Part shown: one piece after another, positions 8,694 through 16,449 of the stretch
Layout of the letters: each line of letters opens with the position of its first letter
Position numbering within the stretch: the stretch's first letter is position 1
NCBI GenBank assembly: GCA_910577355.1
Contig: CAJTMY010000030.1
Location: 1 to 34,977, forward strand
Source of the DNA: an uncultured Muribaculaceae bacterium
Lineage (GTDB): Bacteria > Bacteroidota > Bacteroidia > Bacteroidales > Muribaculaceae
Direction of reading: 5' to 3'
Length of the DNA: 34,977 bases
Notes under the pieces: model-generated
Databases searched by the model: none
What the model was told of the DNA's origin: nothing
What the model saw: only the letters and a program-made list of their open reading frames with translations
Translations under genes and position numbers: made by a program

Positions 8694-9431
8694 TCAATAG
8701 GGGTATTTTACGTCCCACAGGAATAGTGGGCCGGCGGGCATGGAGTTGCCGGCGGCGCAGCGGTCGGCGGCGGCGAGTATGTCGAGGACGTGGGCAGGGG
8801 CGGCTTTGTGGCGGCCGATGTCGACGAGGGTGCCGACTACGGCACGCACCATATTGCGCAGGAAGCGGTCGGCAGTGATCTCGAAGTACCATCGGTCTGA
8901 GTCGATGCGGTGCCATGCGGCGGCCCGCAGGTCGCAGATATTTGTCTTGACGTCGGTGTGCAGCTTGGAGAACGATGTGAAGTCGCGGCGTCCGAGCAGG
9001 AGGGCGGCTGCGGCGTCCATGGCCTCGAAGTCGAGCGTGGCCGGCGCGAGCCATGACAGCCCCTGTGAGAAAGGCGACTTGGCGGTGTGGGCGAAGTAGC
9101 GGTAGGTGCGCTCGACGGCGTCGAATCGGGCATGGGCGTCGGGATGCACGGGGCGTATGGAGCGCACTGCGATGTCGGGGCCGCACATGGCATTGAGCGA
9201 GTGCAGAAAGCGCACTCCGGTATCGAGGCCGTCGGGGAGGTCGACATGGGCTATCATGCGGCGGGCATTGACGCCGGCATCGGTGCGGCCGGCGCCGGTT
9301 ACCGGTGAGGGCTGCCTCGCGAGGCGCCCCAGGGCATCCTCGAGCACCGACTGTACCGTTATCTGCCCCGGCTGTATCTGCCAGCCGTGGAAGGGTGCGC
9401 CGCGATAGGAGATGTCGAGGAAGTGGCGCAT
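8694..9431 (-). CDS. truA: tRNA pseudouridine(38-40) synthase TruA
   Basis: TruA converts uridines 38-40 of the tRNA anticodon stem-loop to pseudouridine. The protein of 245 residues has the family's usual length. It shows the active-site motif GRTDAGVNA with catalytic D51 (most homologues have His instead of Asn at position 55). It also has the N-terminal RGAPFHGWQ (family Y/F-HGWQ) and the C-terminal RFLRNMVRAVVGTLVDIG segment. Its ATG shares one base with the speA stop codon (9431), indicating coupling to speA. The functional link is probably co-transcription only. Confidence 0.96.
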   Translation of the reverse strand: MRHFLDISYRGAPFHGWQIQPGQITVQSVLEDALGRLARQPSPVTGAGRTDAGVNARRMIAHVDLPDGLDTGVRFLHSLNAMCGPDIAVRSIRPVHPDAHARFDAVERTYRYFAHTAKSPFSQGLSWLAPATLDFEAMDAAAALLLGRRDFTSFSKLHTDVKTNICDLRAAAWHRIDSDRWYFEITADRFLRNMVRAVVGTLVDIGRHKAAPAHVLDILAAADRCAAGNSMPAGPLFLWDVKYPY

Positions 9432-11329
9432 CAGTCGTGTTCGAGGTATGTGTAGCCGAAAAGTCCGGCGCGGTATGTCGACACGAAGTCGCGGCCTTCC
9501 TCAGGGGTGATGGTGCCGGCTTTCATCGATGCGGTGACCCATGCCTCGACGTTGCGCACGAGCTTTTTGGGGTTGAACTGCACGTATTCGAGCACCTCGT
9601 CGACGCTCTCGCCCTCGATTATCTGGTCGATCTCGTATCGATCCTTGTACACGCTGATATGCACGGCGTTGGTATCGCCGAAGAGGTTGTGCATGTCGCC
9701 GAGGATCTCCTGATATGCGCCCACGAGGAATACGCCGAGGTAGTATGGCTCGCCCGAGCGCAGGGTGTGGACGGGCAGCGCGCTCTGAGTGCCCTGCGAG
9801 GTGATGAAGTTGGACAGTTTGCCGTCCGAGTCGCAGGTCATGTCCTGTAACGTACATGTGCGATTTGGCTTCTCGTCGAGGCGGTCGAGTGGTATGATGG
9901 GAAACATCTGGTCGACGGCCCAGGCATCGGGCAGCGACTGGAAGAGCGAGAAGTTGCAGAAGTACTTGTCGGGTATCATCTTGGCAATCTTGCGCAGCTC
10001 GTCGGGGACGTGCTTCATGTTGGCGGCCATCTCGCCCACCTCGCGGGCGATGCTCCAGAAGAGTTTCTCGATCTGGGCGCGTGTGGTGAGGTCGAGCATG
10101 CCCAGTGAGAAACGGTCGAGAGCCTCCTCGCGTATCTGCAGGGCATCGTGCCATCCTTCGAAGAGGTTGTGCGGGTCGAGATTGTCCCATATGTCGAATA
10201 GCTCGCGGGCAAGCTCGTGCGCGTTGTCGGCGATGGTCATGTCGTCGCGCCAGCGTGGCAGCTCTGTGGTCTCGAGCACTTCGAGGATAAGGATGGAGTG
10301 GTGGGCGGTAAGCGAGCGCCCCGACTCGGTGATGATGTCGGGCTGGCGCAGACTGTTCTTGGTACATGCCTCCACGATTGAAGATACGGCGTCGTTGGCA
10401 TACTCCTGAATGGAGTAGTTCATCGAGCTTTCCGACGATGACGAGCGAGTGCCGTCGTAATCGACGCCGAGACCGCCGCCTATGTCCATGAAGTCGATGT
10501 CGAATCCCATCTGCGTGAGCTGCACGTAGAATTGTGTGGCCTCGCGCAGGGCGTTCTTTATCACGCGGATCTTGGTTATCTGGCTGCCGATGTGGAAGTG
10601 TATCAGCTTGAGGCAGTCGGTAATGCCGCGCTTCTGCATTATGGCGATGGCCTCGAGGAGTTCCGAGGAGTTGAGGCCGAACTTCGACGAGTCGCCCCCG
10701 CTCTCGCTCCATTTGCCCGAGCCGGTCGACGACAGCTTGATGCGGATGCCGATGTTGGGTCGTATGCCGATGCGCCTGGCGATGTCGGCTATGAGCTTCA
10801 GCTCGTTGAGCTTTTCCACAACGAGGTATATGCGGCGCCCCATCTTCTGTGCGAGCAGTGCCAGCTCCACATAGTTGGCGTCCTTGTAGCCGTTGCAGAT
10901 GATGAGGGCGTTGTCGGCGATATTGGTTGCGAGCACGGCGTGCAGCTCGGGCTTTGAGCCGGCCTCGAGGCCGATGTTGAACTTCTTGCCGTACGTGACT
11001 ATCTCCTCCACCACAGGGCGCATCTGATTCACCTTTATGGGGTAGATCATGTAGTTGCGGCCAGTGTAGTTGTAAGTCTCCGCAGCGCGGTGGAAGCAGT
11101 TTGAAATCTTCTCGATGCGGTTGTCGAGGATGTCGGGGAAGCGGAGCAGCACAGGGGCTGAGATGTCCTTCACCTTTAGCTCGTCCATCACCTCGCGCAG
11201 ATCCACCGAGGCATAGCCCTCGCGCGGGGTGACACATACGTGCCCCTTGTCGTTGATCGAGAAATAGTTGCGGCCCCAGCCGTTGATGTTATACAGCTCG
11301 GCGCTGTCGTCGATTCGCCATCTTCTCAT
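9431..11329 (-). CDS. speA: Biosynthetic arginine decarboxylase
   Basis: SpeA decarboxylates arginine to agmatine using pyridoxal phosphate, the first step of the agmatine route to putrescine and spermidine. The protein of 632 residues matches the usual family length. The N-terminal WRIDDSAELYNINGWGRNYF is characteristic, the PLP lysine is K99 (YPIKVNQ), and ISESGRSLTAHHSI and HIGSQ belong to the alanine-racemase-type barrel. The active-site cysteine motif TCDSDGK lies in the C-terminal half. No agmatine deiminase or carbamoylputrescine amidase is in the window. It is the first gene of the speA-truA-Crp run and has its own upstream -7 element. Confidence 0.97.
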   Translation of the reverse strand: MRRWRIDDSAELYNINGWGRNYFSINDKGHVCVTPREGYASVDLREVMDELKVKDISAPVLLRFPDILDNRIEKISNCFHRAAETYNYTGRNYMIYPIKVNQMRPVVEEIVTYGKKFNIGLEAGSKPELHAVLATNIADNALIICNGYKDANYVELALLAQKMGRRIYLVVEKLNELKLIADIARRIGIRPNIGIRIKLSSTGSGKWSESGGDSSKFGLNSSELLEAIAIMQKRGITDCLKLIHFHIGSQITKIRVIKNALREATQFYVQLTQMGFDIDFMDIGGGLGVDYDGTRSSSSESSMNYSIQEYANDAVSSIVEACTKNSLRQPDIITESGRSLTAHHSILILEVLETTELPRWRDDMTIADNAHELARELFDIWDNLDPHNLFEGWHDALQIREEALDRFSLGMLDLTTRAQIEKLFWSIAREVGEMAANMKHVPDELRKIAKMIPDKYFCNFSLFQSLPDAWAVDQMFPIIPLDRLDEKPNRTCTLQDMTCDSDGKLSNFITSQGTQSALPVHTLRSGEPYYLGVFLVGAYQEILGDMHNLFGDTNAVHISVYKDRYEIDQIIEGESVDEVLEYVQFNPKKLVRNVEAWVTASMKAGTITPEEGRDFVSTYRAGLFGYTYLEHD

Positions 11330-11371
11330 CTATATCTTCTTTATCTTTTTTCAATAATAAAATAAACCAAG

Positions 11372-11379
11372 CAAAGGTA
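11372..11379 (-). promoter_or_regulatory. -7 element of the speA promoter
   Basis: TACCTTTG on the minus strand matches TAnnTTTG and lies 43 bases before the speA start, immediately beyond the helicase terminator. No good TTTG is seen at the -33 position, which would fall inside the terminator hairpin. Confidence 0.5.
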
Positions 11380-11380
11380 C

Positions 11381-11416
11381 GAAAAAAAACAATGCGCCGG
11401 CATCAATCGGCGCATT
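11381..11416 (-). terminator. Rho-independent terminator of the DEAD-box helicase gene
   Basis: A 9-bp stem, AATGCGCCG (11391-11399) with CGGCGCATT (11408-11416), is followed on the minus strand by a run of eight T. It begins 17 bases after the helicase stop codon. Confidence 0.85.
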
Positions 11417-11432
11417 ATCATATGTGATGGTG

Positions 11433-13148
11433 TCATTTGCGGGGCTTGCGCGGCGATTTCTCCTTTTTTACCTTGCTGCGGCGGGTGGAGGAGGCGGCGT
11501 AATCTTTGTCGGGGTCGGCGACTTCGCTGTACAGGCGTTTGCCGAAGAAGTCGGCGCCTTTGAGGGCGGCTGTGACGCGTTGTGCGTCGGCCTTGGGGAC
11601 GTCGAAGAGCGAGTACTCGGGCATGAGGTCGATGCGGCCTACGTCGACACGTCGGCCCGGTATGTTGTGGTTGAGCACGTCGATGAGGTTGCCGGCAAAG
11701 AATCCGTCGGCCTTGCCTGCGTTGACGTATATGCGCGCCATGCCGCGCTCGGCGGTGCGGCGGTCTTTGTCCTTGGGGGTACGGGGCGCACGCTCGGGGC
11801 GCTCTTTCTTCGAGGGTTTCTCGTCGATATAGTCGATGGCGGGTGCGTCCTTGTAGTAGTTGAGCAGGCGCTTGAACTCGAGCGAGAGTACGCGCTTGAG
11901 CAGATCCCCGGCGGTGAGCCACGACAGTTTCTTGGCCACGCCGGGCAGGTATCGGTCTATTTCGTTGTCGTCGACCTCGACGCGCTCGATGCGGTCGGCG
12001 AGGTTGTAGAGCTGTTTTTCTATGATGTGCTCGGGGGTGGGTACTTCCTTGCGCTCGAATTTCTTGCCGATGATGCGTTCGATCTCGCGCAGGCGTCCTT
12101 TTTCTCGCGAGTGTATTATGGCTATCGACACACCGGCCTTGCCTGCGCGGCCTGTGCGGCCCGAGCGGTGGGTGTATACGGCGGTGTCGTCGGGCAGGCC
12201 GTAGTTGATCACATGCGTGAGGTCGTCCACGTCGAGGCCGCGGGCGGCCACGTCGGTGGCGACGAGCAGCGATGTCACGCCGTCGCGGAATTTCTTCATC
12301 ACCATGTCGCGCTGCTGCTGGGAGAGGTCGCCGTGCAGGGCGTCGGCATTGTAGCCGTCGGCGATGAGCTTGTCGGCTATCTCCTGTGTGTCGCGGCGGG
12401 TGCGGCAGAATATTATGGCGTAGATATTGGGAGAGTTGTCGGCGATACGCTTAAGGGCCAGATATTTGTCCTTGGCGTTGACCATGTAGTAGATGTGGCG
12501 TACGTTGGCGGCGCCCTCGTTGCGGGTGCCTATCACTATCTCCTCGGGGTCATGCATGTATCGTTTGGCGATACGTGCCGCTTCGGGCGGCATTGTGGCC
12601 GAGAACATAAGCATCTTGCGGTCTTCGGGCACGTGTGCCAGAATGTCGTTGATGGAGTCGACGAATCCCATGTTGAGCATCTCGTCGGCCTCGTCGAGCA
12701 CCACGGTATGCACATTGTCGAGTTTTACCACGCCGCGGTTTATCAGGTCTATGAGGCGGCCTGGGGTGGCTATGATTATCTGCACGCCCCGGCGCAGGGC
12801 TTTTATCTGGCTCTCGATGCTCGAACCGCCGTATACGGGGAGTATGGATATATCGGGGACGTATTTTGCAAAGTCGGCGAGATCGCCGGCTATCTGGAGG
12901 CAAAGCTCGCGGGTGGGTGCGAGTACGAGGGCCTGCGGCACGAGGCGCGCGTTGTCGACACGCTGTATGAGCGGAAGGCCGAAGGCGGCTGTCTTGCCGG
13001 TGCCTGTCTGGGCGAGTGCCACGAGGTCGTGGTCGCCGCCGAGCAGCAGGGGTATTACTTTTTCTTGTACGGGCATCGGGGCTTCGAAGCCCATTTCGGA
13101 AATGCCTTTGAGGAGGTCGTCGCGAACTCCAAGGTCGTTGAATGTCAT
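11433..13148 (-). CDS. DEAD-box RNA helicase with DbpA-type RNA-binding domain
   Basis: An ATP-dependent RNA helicase of 571 residues. The start at 13148 (MTFNDLGV) matches the family; a seven-residue extension to 13169 lies upstream of it. Visible motifs are the Q-motif region (F22-Q28), motif I AQTGTGKT (46-53), PTREL (78-82), DEAD (152-155), SAT (183-185) and HRSGRTGR (327-334). Residues about 468-545 resemble the DbpA RNA-binding domain (ARIYVNAGKADG...), which in DbpA homologues targets 23S rRNA. A Lys/Arg-rich tail ends the protein. Roles in ribosome assembly or cold adaptation are likely from the family. It has a clear terminator and is probably monocistronic. Confidence 0.94.
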   Translation of the reverse strand: MTFNDLGVRDDLLKGISEMGFEAPMPVQEKVIPLLLGGDHDLVALAQTGTGKTAAFGLPLIQRVDNARLVPQALVLAPTRELCLQIAGDLADFAKYVPDISILPVYGGSSIESQIKALRRGVQIIIATPGRLIDLINRGVVKLDNVHTVVLDEADEMLNMGFVDSINDILAHVPEDRKMLMFSATMPPEAARIAKRYMHDPEEIVIGTRNEGAANVRHIYYMVNAKDKYLALKRIADNSPNIYAIIFCRTRRDTQEIADKLIADGYNADALHGDLSQQQRDMVMKKFRDGVTSLLVATDVAARGLDVDDLTHVINYGLPDDTAVYTHRSGRTGRAGKAGVSIAIIHSREKGRLREIERIIGKKFERKEVPTPEHIIEKQLYNLADRIERVEVDDNEIDRYLPGVAKKLSWLTAGDLLKRVLSLEFKRLLNYYKDAPAIDYIDEKPSKKERPERAPRTPKDKDRRTAERGMARIYVNAGKADGFFAGNLIDVLNHNIPGRRVDVGRIDLMPEYSLFDVPKADAQRVTAALKGADFFGKRLYSEVADPDKDYAASSTRRSKVKKEKSPRKPRK

Positions 13149-13166
13149 AATTAAAAAATATTTTTG

Positions 13167-13174
13167 CAAATATA
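13167..13174 (-). promoter_or_regulatory. -7 element of the helicase promoter
   Basis: TATATTTG on the minus strand lies 18 bases before the chosen ATG at 13148. This supports that start over 13169, which would overlap the element. No clear -33 TTTG is present. Confidence 0.5.
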
Positions 13175-13189
13175 ATGCTTTGTGCGTTG

Positions 13190-14320
13190 CTATTGTGCGT
13201 TTTTATAGATTATTTTCCATGTCCCGCTTCTTTTTGAACCTTCATGTACTAGATATATGCCATATTGTTCCAGCTTGATTTTCTGATAGCGGATTGTTTT
13301 CACTGTTACATGGAGATCCTCAGCTATCTTTGCAAGCGTGGTACAAGAATCGTTATATATGGATGTGAGTATTTGCAGTTGAGCCGGAGAGAGTTTTCGC
13401 CATATTATATCCGGAATGATTTCTCTGCCAAACTCATCTTCTATATCTTTTTTTATGCCCTCTTTTATGCCCTCTTTTATGCCCTCTTTTATGCCCTCTT
13501 TGGTTTCTCTGACAATTTCTATGTCCTTAAAATCCTGATTGGGCCTGTAAGTCGTCCATCGGCCGTTTGGATTGGATATTATGAATGACTTGTTTACGAG
13601 CGACGTAAGAAGTCGGTTCATTTCCCAACTGTTTTTGCCGGTAAGAAGCTGGAGTTCGGAATTGCTTTTTGCAGATTCGGAAAGAATAAGCACAAGACAT
13701 TCCTTCTCATCGGCCGGCAGCGTATCGAATCTTTTGCCATACAGCTGTTTTACCGTGTGCATGACATCAGGGGCATATAAAGATGACATCTTGAGAGACA
13801 GGGATACTATGTGGAGATCCCGGTCTTCGTCGAGTTCGGGTTTTATCCAGGATTCTTCGCGCCATGCCTCGAGTATGAGCGGAAATCCAGAGCCTATATT
13901 GTCGCCATATCCGATCATTCGCAGCATATCCTGTATCTTGGGGTTACGGGCCCGGGTATAGTTGCCTTCGTAGATCTTCTTATTGCTGTGCAGGTGGATG
14001 GGTTTATGCCTGTAATCGGCTTCCGGAACAGGAATCACTATCAGATTCCGGCTTACTTTCTGGGGATTGTCGAGTTGGCTTCCTATTTCTTGCAGAATCT
14101 TTCCGGTGTCTGTGATGCCGGTGATCTCGAACCTGTCGGGGAGCTGTCTGTCGACATGCTCCTTTACACCTAGGATTATCCAGCCGCCATGTGTATTGGC
14201 AAATGCCGAATATGTAGGCCAGACTTCTTTTGGAAAGGTCTTGCCGCATTCCTTGAATTCGACATTGGAGTTTTCTCCGGCTCTTACCATGTCGAATATG
14301 TCTTGGGCTGTGATTTCCAT
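13190..14320 (-). CDS. AlbA_2 (Schlafen-like) regulator, probably internally deleted
   Basis: This protein of 376 residues begins with an AlbA_2 domain (about 10-120; NVEFKECGKTFPKEVWPTYSAFANTHGGWIILGV). It then jumps at about residues 121-126 straight into RNPKIQDMLRMIGYGDNIGSGFPLILEAW. In full-length relatives (about 450-550 residues) this latter block ends a GHKL-type ATPase domain, and 150 or more residues lie between the two. This copy therefore seems to have lost most of the ATPase domain in frame. Four KEGI repeats (274-289) form a charged linker to a C-terminal HTH (about 311-350). A 14-bp palindrome in the promoter suggests autoregulation. It could be an active short variant or a decayed gene. 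Confidence 0.8.
   Translation of the reverse strand: MEITAQDIFDMVRAGENSNVEFKECGKTFPKEVWPTYSAFANTHGGWIILGVKEHVDRQLPDRFEITGITDTGKILQEIGSQLDNPQKVSRNLIVIPVPEADYRHKPIHLHSNKKIYEGNYTRARNPKIQDMLRMIGYGDNIGSGFPLILEAWREESWIKPELDEDRDLHIVSLSLKMSSLYAPDVMHTVKQLYGKRFDTLPADEKECLVLILSESAKSNSELQLLTGKNSWEMNRLLTSLVNKSFIISNPNGRWTTYRPNQDFKDIEIVRETKEGIKEGIKEGIKEGIKKDIEDEFGREIIPDIIWRKLSPAQLQILTSIYNDSCTTLAKIAEDLHVTVKTIRYQKIKLEQYGIYLVHEGSKRSGTWKIIYKNAQ
13451..13498 (-). repeat. Four tandem 12-bp units encoding KEGI
   Basis: Four exact copies of TTTTATGCCCTC (plus-strand sense) lie inside the AlbA_2 gene. Because the unit is four codons long, gain or loss of copies keeps the frame and changes only the linker length before the C-terminal HTH. 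The flanking sequence contains degenerate partial copies. Confidence 0.9.
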
Positions 14321-14340
14321 GCGTTTTTTTGTTTGAAATA

Positions 14341-14362
14341 CAAAATTACGGCAATATTGCCG
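14341..14362 (-). promoter_or_regulatory. Promoter and palindromic operator of the AlbA_2 gene
   Basis: TAATTTTG (14341-14348, minus strand) matches TAnnTTTG. Directly upstream in the spacer is the perfect 14-bp palindrome CGGCAATATTGCCG (14349-14362). A protein bound there would block polymerase, so autorepression by the HTH-bearing neighbour is plausible. Confidence 0.5.
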
Positions 14363-14541
14363 GATTGCATAATTTTTGTTCTGAAAAAATGCAACAAACG
14401 CTGCGTGGGCGATGTTATAATGACAAAGAAGCGAACTTCGTAACCCTGAGCGGGATTGAAATCCCCGATGCTGTGGCTGAAAGTGCTACGGGCTCCCGGT
14501 AAAACATTGCGAAGGCGGCTTTGACGGATTTCTCTCCCGGA
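14363..14541. other. Intergenic stretch with short hairpins, no gene seen
   Basis: Together with the promoter at its left and the terminator at its right, this makes a gap of about 275 bases between genes. It contains a short inverted repeat, GGGATT/AATCCC (14452-14465), within a GC-richer patch (about 14430-14520). No open frame here has the features of a gene. It could hold a small RNA or the remnant of an interspersed repeat, but nothing in the sequence proves it. Confidence 0.4.
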
Positions 14542-14589
14542 AAAACGCAAGAATTGCGGACGATGAAGCGCACATCGCCCGCAATTCTT
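14542..14589 (-). terminator. Terminator of the LytTR response-regulator gene
   Basis: An 11-bp stem (14549-14559 with 14579-14589, AAGAATTGCGG) is extended by CGATG/CATCG across a one-base internal mismatch. On the minus strand it is followed by CGTTTTT. It starts seven bases after the stop codon. Confidence 0.8.
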
Positions 14590-14595
14590 GTATTT

Positions 14596-15312
14596 TCAGC
14601 ATCCCATGCGGGCCAGGAATTCGGCGCGGTATGTGTCTCCTACCGGGATATCGGCGCCGGGGAGCCCGGCATGCGACCGGTCGAACGACTGCACGCGGGC
14701 GACTGCTATGATAAAAGATCGGTGTACACGCATGAAGGCCGCTTCGGGCAGTGCCTGCTGCACGGCTTTGAGGCTCATCTGTGTTATGACAGGCCGGGGT
14801 CGTGACTGGGTGTATATCTTCACATAATCCTTAAGTCCTTCGATATATGTGATGTCGTCGTGGTCGATGCGTATCTGGCGGTAGTCGCTGCGAACCGTGA
14901 TGAACCTGTCGGCTTCGGGTGTGTTGGTGGCGGCTTTCGGAACCAATGCCTTGGCGGCACGATCCACAGCGTCGGTGAATTCGGCGAAGCTCACAGGCTT
15001 GAGCAGGTAGTCGATGGCGTTGACACGGAACCCCTCTACGGCAAAATCGCGGTAGGCGGTCACGAACACCACACGCACTCCATGGTCGCGTGCGAGAGCG
15101 GCGAGCTGCAGCCCCGACATGCGTGGCATCTGTATGTCGAGAAAAGCAAGGTCGGCCATGTCCGAGCGTATGGCGGCAAGAGCCTCGTCGGCATGTGTGT
15201 ACGAGCCTGTGAGCACGAGTCGCGATGTGCGGCCGATATAAGATTCGAGGAGTTGTACGGCCAGTGGCTCGTCATCGGCTACGATACAGCGTATGGGTGT
15301 TATGTCGGTCAT
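14596..15312 (-). CDS. LytTR-family response regulator
   Basis: A cytoplasmic DNA-binding response regulator of 238 residues. The receiver domain (1-120) has the acidic pair D13-D14, phosphoacceptor D59 (LAFLDIQMPRMSG) and the conserved Thr/Lys region (VFVTAYRDFA; DYLLKPVSF). A LytTR domain (about 140-235; ITYIEGLKDYVKIYTQ and FMRVHRSFIIAV) binds direct repeats in promoters. I chose the start at 15312 (MTDITPIRCIVADDEP), which overlaps the kinase stop by four bases (ATGA); an in-frame extension to 15363 lies inside the kinase gene and is unlikely. Its partner is the adjacent LytS-type kinase. Targets are unknown. Confidence 0.94.
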   Translation of the reverse strand: MTDITPIRCIVADDEPLAVQLLESYIGRTSRLVLTGSYTHADEALAAIRSDMADLAFLDIQMPRMSGLQLAALARDHGVRVVFVTAYRDFAVEGFRVNAIDYLLKPVSFAEFTDAVDRAAKALVPKAATNTPEADRFITVRSDYRQIRIDHDDITYIEGLKDYVKIYTQSRPRPVITQMSLKAVQQALPEAAFMRVHRSFIIAVARVQSFDRSHAGLPGADIPVGDTYRAEFLARMGC

Positions 15313-16388
15313 GGTATTGCGGGCAGTTGGCCGGAAACCGGTATGGTGAGTATGACTGTACACGACCTGTCGGCCTTATATCTGAGCGTGAGAGATGCCG
15401 CCGTGCTGTATAGCAGTTCGAGGCGTCGGCGCAGGTTGGCGAGTCCGATGCCAGAGTCGCGTGTACCTGTGCGGGGCGGCAGGTCGGTATAGTTGTGCGT
15501 GGTGCACGTGATGGTCTGCGGCCCGGCTGTGATGGTGATGTCGATCGGCAGCGATGTGTCGGCTGTATTGCCGTGCTTGAAGGCGTTCTCTACCAGTGTT
15601 ACAAACAGCAGGGGGGCAATCTGTGCCTGCGGTGCCCGGCCGGTGTCGACGGTGAGGTTCACCGGACGGCTGCCAAGACGCAGGCGCATGAGGTCGGTGT
15701 AGTTGGTCACGAACTCTATCTCGCGTGCGAGCGGCACACTGTCGGGATTGTCATATACAAGATATCGCAGCATGGCCGACAGTTCGTGTACGGCCTGTGC
15801 GGCTTTCTCGGGATTGATGGTTATAAGGGCGTATATGGAGTTGAGGGTGTTGAAAAGGAAGTGTGGATTGAGCTGCGAGCGCAGGTTCTCGAGTTCGCTC
15901 TCGCGCCGTGCGGCCACCATCTGCTGCTGGCGCCGCTCCAGTTTTATCCATCGTCCCGACAGCCGTATCACTGTCGCGAGCGAGATGGTGAGGAGCAGCA
16001 TCACGGCATCGCGCAGCATCTGCGACGCCGATGCCATCATCAACTGCCAGGGGTCGGGGGCGTGTCGTCTGAAACGCGGGCGGTGCTCCCAGCCTATCTG
16101 TGTGAGGTAGTGCAGCAACAGCGTGGCGGCGACAATCACCAATAGGTTGATCCCTATAAATTTCCACCACGACCTCCGTCCGATAAGCACATGCGGTATG
16201 ATGTACAGGTAGTTGATATAGAATACCGTTATCATCACGCCGCTCTTGGCATATACTATCCACGGCATCCCTCCGCCGCGGCCGGGGAAAGCCATTTTCA
16301 TAAGCACGTCGGGCAGGATGAAGAGTATTCCTATCACAATCAGGTGCACCGCTGCTGTAAGCAGCCGGCGTGTCGCGTATATTTTCAT
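15309..16388 (-). CDS. LytS-type sensor histidine kinase
   Basis: A membrane histidine kinase of 359 residues. The start at 16388 (MKIYATRR) is preferred; the frame runs on upstream but only through the intergenic hairpin and the end of the preceding gene. Four membrane helices are visible (about 10-33, 44-68, 75-97, 120-143) with almost no extracytoplasmic sensor domain. The His_kinase motif with H176 (SQLNPHFLFNTLNSIYAL) follows a short coiled linker. The ATPase part has the N box (VENAFKHG) and a G box near the C-terminus (GTRDSGIGLANLRRRL). It is coupled to the LytTR regulator by a 4-base overlap. The signal is not predictable. Confidence 0.93.
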   Translation of the reverse strand: MKIYATRRLLTAAVHLIVIGILFILPDVLMKMAFPGRGGGMPWIVYAKSGVMITVFYINYLYIIPHVLIGRRSWWKFIGINLLVIVAATLLLHYLTQIGWEHRPRFRRHAPDPWQLMMASASQMLRDAVMLLLTISLATVIRLSGRWIKLERRQQQMVAARRESELENLRSQLNPHFLFNTLNSIYALITINPEKAAQAVHELSAMLRYLVYDNPDSVPLAREIEFVTNYTDLMRLRLGSRPVNLTVDTGRAPQAQIAPLLFVTLVENAFKHGNTADTSLPIDITITAGPQTITCTTHNYTDLPPRTGTRDSGIGLANLRRRLELLYSTAASLTLRYKADRSCTVILTIPVSGQLPAIP

Positions 16389-16406
16389 TCCGGGAAGATA
16401 TCTGTG

Positions 16407-16441
16407 CGAAGCGGGGCCGCCGGCGGGGCGGCCCCGCTTCG
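16407..16441. terminator. Perfect GC-rich hairpin between DUF3127 and kinase genes
   Basis: A perfect 15-bp stem (16407-16421 with 16427-16441) encloses a 5-base loop GGCGG. It starts nine bases after the DUF3127 stop codon and ends 18 bases before the kinase start. On the minus strand no T run follows, so it is not a textbook intrinsic terminator. It may reduce read-through, or stabilise and separate the upstream transcript. It is symmetric and could act on either strand. Confidence 0.6.
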
Positions 16442-16449
16442 AGGCTGAT

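Noticed and set aside
9501..11237. Minus-strand open frame of about 578 codons inside speA in another frame
   Set aside because: It is an Arg/His/Pro-rich shadow of speA, which itself has full family length and active-site motifs.
11424..13154. Long plus-strand open frame (about 576 codons) opposite the helicase gene
   Set aside because: It is antisense to a complete, motif-rich DEAD-box gene. Its composition (Val/Gly/Ala/His/Tyr-rich) is typical of a mirror frame in GC-rich DNA.
13451..13498. Possible CRISPR-like array
   Set aside because: The 12-bp units are directly adjacent without spacers and are in frame within a coding region.
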